Below are positions 62,601 through 64,000 of a stretch of 64,000 nt of DNA, one piece after another (within the stretch, counting starts at the first letter, position 1; every line of letters begins with the position of its first letter). A model generated the notes under the pieces. The model ran no database searches, was not told the origin of the DNA, and saw nothing but the letters and a program-made list of their open reading frames with translations. Position numbers and translations under genes: made by a program. The stretch comes from CAWCFV01 sp963794995 (GTDB lineage Bacteria; Actinomycetota; Actinomycetes; JACCUZ01). The DNA lies in the NCBI GenBank assembly GCA_963794995.1, contig CAWCFV010000002.1, positions 1,860,001 to 1,924,000 of the forward strand, read 5' to 3'.

Positions 62601-63647
62601 TCAGAGGATGCCGCGGTCCTGGAAGGCCCGGGTGATCACGCCGTCGTAACGCTTCCCGTACAGCCGCCGCGAGGCGTCGAGAGTGGCCCGGGCGGCGTCG
62701 GCGAAGCTGGTGTCCGGCGCGAAGGCGAACTGCGCCTCGACGAGGATCCGGTCGGCGGTCTGCGCGTTGCCGATGCCGTTGCGGATGTCCCACAGGGCGC
62801 GCGACCAGATCTGGCCGTCGAAGTGCACCTGGTTGCGACGGTCGGCCACGGTGAGATTCGTGTCGATCCGGCGGAGGCAGTGCGGGACCGCCGACGTGTA
62901 GGACGTCGCGTCCCAGTCCATGACGCAGGCGGCCGGCGCCTTGACCGGCCAGCCGTGCTGCCCGGCCGACCAGAGACCGACCGAGACCGCGAGGTAGTCG
63001 CCGAACGCCTCGCCGATCGCGCCGGCGTCGATCGAGCTGCCGAACCCGGCCACCTGGGCGTCGTGCACGGCGTGCCCGTACTCGTGGACGATCACCTCGG
63101 CGTCCTCCGCGTCGTCGACGCCGCCCTTGCCGAACCGCAGGATGTCGTGCTTGTCCCACGAGTAGGAGTTGTCGACGCCGTACTGGTTGATGCGCACGTC
63201 CTGCGACTCGGCATTGACCGGCCGCAGTCCGCCCGGCACCCCGAACCCGAGGCCACGCAGGTAGTGCTGCGCCTCGGTCACCCAGAAGTAGGCCATCACC
63301 TGCTCGAACCGGTCGTCGTTCCGGTCGTAGAACATCTTGCCGTCGGCCGGAACCGTCGCCCACTCGCCGGTCGTGCCGCGCACGTTGGCCCACCTGCCGC
63401 GCAGGTAGCCGCTGCCGTCCAGGTCGGTGAGGGTCACGGTCCGGTACTCCGCGGCCGGGACGGCGGTCGCCGAGTCCTTCTGGTCGGTGAGCGACTGGTC
63501 GCCGCTGGACTGGACGGGGTTGACCGCGAAGACCTTGGCCTGCGGCGCCGCGGCACCGCTCGCGGCCGACGTGGCGACCAGCACCGAGGCGAGCCCGGCC
63601 AGGGCGACGGCGGCGGCGACGGGGCGGGCAGCGGGGCGACGGGTCAC
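62601..63647 (-). CDS. Secreted M36-like zinc metalloprotease
   Basis: A 348-residue exported gluzincin. From GTG 63647, with AGGAG 7 nt upstream, the N-terminus is a signal peptide (TRRPAARPVAAAVALAGLA, cleaved near AASGA). The zinc motif HEYGH is at ~188-192 and the third ligand Glu at ~213 in GEAFGDY, as in fungalysin/M36-type enzymes. The short N-terminal region (~120 residues) has no FTP propeptide domain. It is not convergent with purA; both are on the minus strand. Confidence 0.85.
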   Translation of the reverse strand: MTRRPAARPVAAAVALAGLASVLVATSAASGAAAPQAKVFAVNPVQSSGDQSLTDQKDSATAVPAAEYRTVTLTDLDGSGYLRGRWANVRGTTGEWATVPADGKMFYDRNDDRFEQVMAYFWVTEAQHYLRGLGFGVPGGLRPVNAESQDVRINQYGVDNSYSWDKHDILRFGKGGVDDAEDAEVIVHEYGHAVHDAQVAGFGSSIDAGAIGEAFGDYLAVSVGLWSAGQHGWPVKAPAACVMDWDATSYTSAVPHCLRRIDTNLTVADRRNQVHFDGQIWSRALWDIRNGIGNAQTADRILVEAQFAFAPDTSFADAARATLDASRRLYGKRYDGVITRAFQDRGIL

Positions 63648-63767
63648 GGGAGCTCCTGGCAGACGACTGGGCGGACCCGCGCACACTACGTCCCGGATCC
63701 CGGTCTGGGAAGTGCCGCCGAACGGCGGTGACCGGGCCGCTACGCCACGTCCGCAGCCGTCACCCGG

Positions 63768-64000
63768 TCAGCCGAGCAACGACCGGATCTCGACGGTCTG
63801 GTCGCGCCCCGGGCCCACGCCGATCGCCGAGATCGGGGCCCCAGACATGTCCTCGAGGGCCCGCACGTACTCCCGCGCCGCCTTCGGCAGGTCGTCGAGC
63901 GAGCGAGCCGACGAGATGTCCTCGTCCCAGCCGGCCAGCAGCTCGTACACCGGCTTGGCGTGGTGGAAGTCGGTCTGCGTCATCGGCATCTCGTCGTGCC
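63768..64000 (-). CDS. purA: Adenylosuccinate synthase, C-terminal part (cut by window edge)
   Basis: The last ~77 codons of a protein entering from beyond 64000. HDEMPMTQTDFHHAKPVYE, LDDLPKAAREYVRALEDMSG and the end ISAIGVGPGRDQTVEIRSLLG match the C-terminus of PurA, which makes adenylosuccinate from IMP. The apparent ATG at 63989 is internal. Its stop lies 120 bp before the M36 gene start; a small CCGCC/GGCGG hairpin near 63714-63727 may be a terminator. Confidence 0.85.
   Translation of the reverse strand, partial: HDEMPMTQTDFHHAKPVYELLAGWDEDISSARSLDDLPKAAREYVRALEDMSGAPISAIGVGPGRDQTVEIRSLLG

Overview
The window is very GC-rich DNA with mostly GTG/ATG starts and many 4-bp stop/start overlaps. 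It carries the de novo purine genes in the order known from Streptomyces around bldC, vdh, purM, purF, purL, purQ, purS, purC and purD. With BldC, a DUF3073 protein and an F420-dependent NADP reductase, this points to an actinobacterium; I cannot place it more precisely from sequence alone.

Layout. 1-8.6 kb: ribokinase, SRPBCC proteins with an ArsR repressor, F420 reductase, a diguanylate cyclase, a PCu(A)C-like lipoprotein, bldC, a conserved hypothetical gene, a Val/Leu dehydrogenase and DUF3073. 8.7-29.5 kb: purM, then (all on the minus strand, reading upstream) a FAD oxidoreductase, a conserved hypothetical gene, two STAS proteins, a GAF/PP2C/HATPase protein, and ten consecutive paralogous ~400-residue membrane proteins. 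A SARP-type ATPase regulator is transcribed divergently from the array head. 29.5-35.4 kb: purF, a small membrane protein and a polyamine-type ABC transporter. 35.7-38.9 kb: S8 protease, M14 carboxypeptidase, SCP-like and YjbR proteins, and tRNA-Gly. 39-42.2 kb: purL-purQ-purS. 42.4-50 kb: polar amino acid ABC transporter, a large LuxR regulator, and an ECF sigma factor with a membrane partner. 50-64 kb: galE, purC, a second SARP regulator, purB, purD (broken by a one-base frameshift), an aminotransferase, GNAT, VOC, a secreted M36-like protease and the 3' end of purA.

The most interesting locus is 11999-26683. Ten membrane modules (A1-A10) are joined by nine consecutive 4-bp stop/start overlaps. 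Each ends in the same cytoplasmic tail (PAHVSLWLR) and has no kinase, phosphatase or cyclase domain. Directly downstream lies one soluble protein that joins a GAF-like segment, a SpoIIE/RsbU-type PP2C phosphatase and an RsbW-type ATPase, followed by two STAS antagonists. In fused homologues I remember, the membrane module sits at the N-terminus of such phosphatases. The locus therefore reads as a partner-switching system whose sensor was split off and amplified tenfold. Near-identical tracts between neighbouring modules show recent duplication or gene conversion. The block lies between purM and purF, which are adjacent in Streptomyces.

Three families of intergenic palindromes (A: 3 copies; B: 2; C: 2) are scattered through the window, together with two further strong hairpins between convergent genes. 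No CRISPR array, insertion sequence, integrase or rRNA gene was seen, and no gene-free stretch exceeds about 260 bp.
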